Source: Exiguobacterium sp. AM39-5BH (GTDB lineage: Bacteria > Bacillota > Bacilli > Exiguobacteriales > Exiguobacteriaceae). Taken from it: a stretch of 17,602 nt of DNA. A model generated the notes under the pieces. It did no database searches and was not told the DNA's origin. It saw nothing but the letters and a program-made list of their open reading frames with translations. Below, piece after piece: positions 14,286-17,602 of this stretch (positions are counted from its first letter, which is position 1; each line of letters starts with the position of its first letter). The translations under genes were made by a program, and so were the position numbers. The stretch is taken from contig NZ_QSGS01000024.1 of NCBI RefSeq assembly GCF_003467445.1, positions 1-17,602 of the forward strand, read 5' to 3'.

Positions 14286-16582
14286 ATGAAACGATTGTTT
14301 GCAGTCGATGAATGGAAAGTAACGGAAAAAGCCTACATCCGGAAGAAAACCGCCTCGCGGAATCAATTACCTCACTCGGTAACGGACATATGGGGATGCG
14401 CGGCAACTTTGAAGAAGAGTATTCGAATGATACACACCAAGGCTTTTATGTGGCTGGGGTTTATTACCCTGATAAGACACGGGTCGGTTGGTGGAAGAAC
14501 GGCTATCCGGAATACTTCGCAAAAGTATTGAACGCGACAAACGTTATCGGTCTTCGTGTCGCCATCAATGGTACGCCGGTAGACTTGGCAAAATGGGAAG
14601 TGAAGGACTTTACGCGTGAACTCGATATGCAGCGCGGTGTCTTGACACGAACGTTCACGCTCGTGAATGGGACGGAAGAAACGAACGTCGAAGTCGTGCG
14701 TTTCTTCTCCATCGTCGACAAAGAGGTTTTGGCGATCCGTTATAACGTCACTCCGGTCAACTACGAAGCGAAAGTCGAGTTCACACCTTTCTTGGACGGC
14801 GACGTCGTTAACGAAGATTCGAACTATGACGAGAAGTTCTGGTTGCCGGTCGAACACGGCGTCGAAGAGCGTTTCGGGTTCGTGACAACGAAAACGAAGA
14901 AGCTCGACTGGCACGTCACGGCATCGATGATCGCTGACGTCGAAGGGGCACGTTGCGAAGTGCTCGACGCGACGGACCTTTACGTCGCTAATAAGTTCAC
15001 GGTCACGGCACCAGCTGGCGAGACGGCGACGGCGTACAAGTACGTCTCGGTCGTCACGAACCGTGATTATGAAATCGAGGAATTGCAGCCGATCGGGATG
15101 CAACGTGTCGAGATGGCGTTCGAAAAAGGCTTTGAAACGCTTCTCGCCGAGCAGACAGAAGCGTGGCTCGCTCGTTGGGAAGACGCCGACGTCCGCATCG
15201 ACGGTGACGTCGAGGCCCAACAAGGGATCCGCTTCAACATTTTCAACATGTATCAGACGTATACAGGCGAGGACTCACGTCTCAACATCGGACCGAAAGG
15301 GTTCACCGGCGAGAAATACGGCGGCGCCACATACTGGGACACGGAAGCGTATTGCCTCCACTTCTATTTGGCGACGACGAAACCAGAAGTATCGTGGAAC
15401 TTGCTCAAATATCGTCACAACCAATTGCCGCAAGCAAAAGAGAACTCGGTCAAGAATGTCGGCATGGAAGGCGCCCTCTATCCGATGGTGACGATGAACG
15501 GGGAAGAGTGCCACAACGAGTGGGAAATCACGCATGAAGAGATTCACCGCAACGGTGCGATCGCGCACGCCATCTTCAACTATACGAACTTCACCGGCGA
15601 CAAGTCGTACTTAGGTCAATACGGGCTTGAAGTATTGGTCGAGATCTCGCGTTACTGGGCTAGCCGCGTCAACTTTGTCCCGCATAAAGACGTGTACATG
15701 ATTCTAGGCGTCACAGGTCCGAACGAATATGACAACAACGTCAACAACAACTGGTATACGAACTTGATTGCCGCGTGGACGCTCGAGTACACACAAGAAG
15801 TATATAACTATTTGAAAGAAGCAGAGCCGGAGCGTCTTGAAGAACTCGTCACAATGCTCGGTCTTTCGGACGAAGAACTCGCGAAATGGAACGAGATCCA
15901 GACGAAGATGTACTATCCGAAAGATGACCTCGTCCCGGATGTGTTCATGCAACAGGACGGCTTCATGGACAAAGAACAGATTTTGGTGAAAGACCTCGAT
16001 CCGAAACATTTGCCGCTCAACCAAAACTGGTCATGGGACCGTATCCTCCGCTCGAACTTCATCAAGCAGGCGGACGTGCTCCAAGGACTGTACACGTTCA
16101 GCGACCGCTTCACGGTCGAACAGAAGCGTGCCAACTTCGACTTCTATGAGCCGCGCACGGTCCATGAGTCGAGCTTGTCGCCTTGCGTCTACTCGATCAT
16201 TGCGGCCGAAGTCGGTTATGAAGACAAGGCGGTCGAGTTGTACCAACGTTCGGCACGACTCGATCTCGACAACTATAATAATGACACGGAAGACGGGCTC
16301 CACATCACGTCGATGGTCGGTTCATGGATGTCGATTGTTCATGGTTTCGCAGGCATGCGTGCCCTCGATTCGGAGCTCACGTTCAGCCCGATGATTCCTA
16401 AAGACTGGAACGGATACTCGTTCAACATGCTCTGGCGCGGTCATCACTTGACGGTCACGTCGACGCGTGAACAAGTGACGATCAAACAGACGGGTGGCAC
16501 GGACGTGTCCATCCGCGTATATGGAAATGTCGTCACAGTCCCGGCAAACGATGCTGTGACAATCGAGACGGTGAAAGCGTGA
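14286..16582 (+). CDS. malP: Maltose phosphorylase (GH65), frame shifted near the N-terminus
   Basis: The enzyme cleaves maltose with inorganic phosphate to glucose and beta-glucose 1-phosphate in the cytoplasm. The family start, MKRLFAVDEWKVTEK, is encoded from ATG 14286, 10 bases after AGGAG (14271-14275). The frame is lost at the A-run GGAAAAAGCC (14324-14333). The remaining 750 or so residues are in another frame, open from an ATG at 14312, which lacks a ribosome binding site: SLHPEENRLAESITSLGNGH and onward. One more A restores KVTEKSLHPEEN and a 765-residue protein, normal for the family. The catalytic general acid is the Glu of VTGPNEYDNN (residue 472 counted from ATG 14312; 481 in the repaired protein). 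TVHESSLSP (about 616-624) matches the phosphate-binding region. Kojibiose, nigerose and trehalose phosphorylases are relatives; maltose is favoured by the maltodextrin context and shared operator. Confidence 0.9.
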
Positions 16583-16598
16583 CCAAACGCACCAACTC

Positions 16599-16629
16599 AA
16601 CAAGTCGGCTTCGGCCGGCTTGTTTTTTT
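16599..16629 (+). terminator. Rho-independent terminator of malP
   Basis: AACAAGTCGGC pairs with GCCGGCTTGTT around a stable TTCG tetraloop (one T-G pair) and ends in seven T. Confidence 0.92.
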
Positions 16630-16727
16630 ATGAGAAGCGCGGACACATGCCATTATTTTTGTGGTAGGCAGCACCAGAAAACTATGTTATCTTGATTCTT
16701 AGCCATTTTTGAAAGGGGAGACAAAAC

Positions 16728-17576
16728 TTGACGGAAGCCGTTAAAGAACACGCTCGCATCGGAATCGTTTCGATTATCGGGGGAGTGTTCGTCGCATTAT
16801 CCATGACATTATTCTTAATTCCGGCGGGGGTATACTCGACCGGATTTACGGGGCTCGCCCAAATCTTTACGCAACTGTTTGCGGGAACGCCGTTTGAGCT
16901 CGGGGAGGGAATTTGGTTCTTCGTCTTGAACGTACCGCTATTGATCGTCAGCTACTTCATGCTCGGCAAGAACATGATGATTCATACGTTGATCAGTGTC
17001 GCGGCCGTTACCGTGTTCATTCGCGTGCTTCCGCAGGCACCGCTCCTTTCTGATGACCCACTGTTAAACGCTGTGTTCGGTGGGGTTTTGCTCGCCATCG
17101 GTTCTGGGATCACGATTCGCTTCGGTGCCTCGACTGGCGGATTCGATATCGTTGCCCTCATCTTAGCGAAGTTCACGAACAACTCGGTCGGCGTCTATTT
17201 GTTTCTCATGAACATGATGATCGCGCTTTGGGCTGGTGCGTTGTTCGGATGGCCGACGGCGCTCTATACGATCGTCTTCTTGTATGTGACGTCAAAAGTC
17301 ATCGATGAGATTTATACGAATACGCAGCGCCAGACGCTCTTCATCGTCACGAGCCATCCGGACGAAGTGACGAAGGAGTTACATCAGCACGTCTTCCGCG
17401 GCATCACGCTCATGCCTGCCATCGGCACGTATTCGAAAGTCGAGAAAGCGACGCTCATGATGGTCGCCCAGCGCCACGAAGTGCGTGAAATCACGCGCAT
17501 CTGTAAAGACGCCGATCCTACCGTCTTTATCAACATGGTCCCGACCGAAGATGTCGAAGGTGCGTTCCGACGCTAA
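16728..17576 (+). CDS. YitT-family membrane protein (DUF161 plus DUF2179)
   Basis: The start is TTG 16728, set by GGGGAG (16715-16720) 7 bases upstream; no ATG fits. The 282-residue protein has about five membrane helices in residues 12-195, with GVYSTGFTGLAQI and the conserved GSGITIRFGASTGGFDIVA (about 125-143). A soluble C-terminal DUF2179 domain follows from about 205 (RQTLFIVTSHPDEVTKELHQ to DPTVFINMVPTEDVEGAF). Members are widespread in Bacillota, and their transport role is not established. It is a single-gene unit after the malP terminator. A weak promoter may lie within 16660-16690 (TTGTGG, TATGTT). It has no evident link to maltose use. Confidence 0.85.
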   Translation: MTEAVKEHARIGIVSIIGGVFVALSMTLFLIPAGVYSTGFTGLAQIFTQLFAGTPFELGEGIWFFVLNVPLLIVSYFMLGKNMMIHTLISVAAVTVFIRVLPQAPLLSDDPLLNAVFGGVLLAIGSGITIRFGASTGGFDIVALILAKFTNNSVGVYLFLMNMMIALWAGALFGWPTALYTIVFLYVTSKVIDEIYTNTQRQTLFIVTSHPDEVTKELHQHVFRGITLMPAIGTYSKVEKATLMMVAQRHEVREITRICKDADPTVFINMVPTEDVEGAFRR

Positions 17577-17586
17577 ACAACTCCCC

Positions 17587-17602
17587 CGCTGAGCGCTCAG
17601 CG
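17587..17602 (+). terminator. Likely left part of a terminator, cut by the window end
   Basis: CGCTGAGCGCTCAGCG is a perfect 16-base palindrome 10 bases after the preceding stop codon. It is preceded by CTCCCCC, which would pair with a GGGGGAG beyond the edge. Confidence 0.45.

Noticed and set aside
14372..15223. Long antisense open frame (283 codons) inside malP
   Set aside because: It mirrors the strongly biased codons of malP, has no ribosome binding site and no recognisable protein features.

Overview
The window reads as a piece of a Bacillota chromosome, most likely an Exiguobacterium or a close Bacillales relative. This is an inference from gene content (a low-GC Gram-positive maltodextrin operon, YflT/YsnF-type stress proteins, a YitT-type membrane protein), strong GGAGG-type ribosome binding sites and a TTG start. 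No rRNA, tRNA or CRISPR array was seen. Apart from the AT-rich first 300 bases, composition looks fairly uniform.

Layout. Bases 1-1450 are an accessory patch. It holds the 3' end of an unknown AT-rich gene carrying a 43-bp tandem duplication, a 46-residue exported peptide gene directly behind it, a terminator, an IS3-type orfA remnant, and a two-gene unit resembling a type II toxin-antitoxin module whose toxin frame looks shifted. Bases 1750-3108 (minus) encode a MATE efflux transporter. From 3266 to 11609 lies a maltodextrin locus: a cytoplasmic neopullulanase/cyclomaltodextrinase on the minus strand, divergent from malE (binding lipoprotein, frameshifted here), malF and malG (permeases), a membrane-anchored extracellular alpha-amylase and a LacI-type regulator (malR). 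Bases 11845-14064 are an inserted stress block of three related genes (YflT/GS17M-type and DUF2382 domains), the last broken by a 4-bp repeat. A GH65 maltose phosphorylase (14286-16582, frame shifted near its start) and a YitT/DUF2179 membrane protein complete the window.

How it works together (inference from families). The anchored amylase trims starch outside the cell. MalE-F-G import maltodextrins using an ATPase not encoded here, presumably a shared MsmX/MalK-type protein. The neopullulanase cuts them to maltose or glucose, and the phosphorylase splits maltose with phosphate. Palindromic LacI-family operators of the type TGCAAACG-TTGCA recur at the divergent neopullulanase/malE region, between malE and malF, and on the malP promoter, which ties malP to the regulon despite the intervening stress genes.

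The main oddity is the density of small frame-breaking indels: one 43-bp duplication, one extra 4-bp AATC unit, and three apparent single-base losses (toxin, malE, malP). They are either sequence errors or real decay or phase switching. The most novel candidate is the regulator-tail plus exported-peptide pair at the left edge, which has the architecture of an RRNPP (Rap-Phr-like) quorum-sensing cassette.
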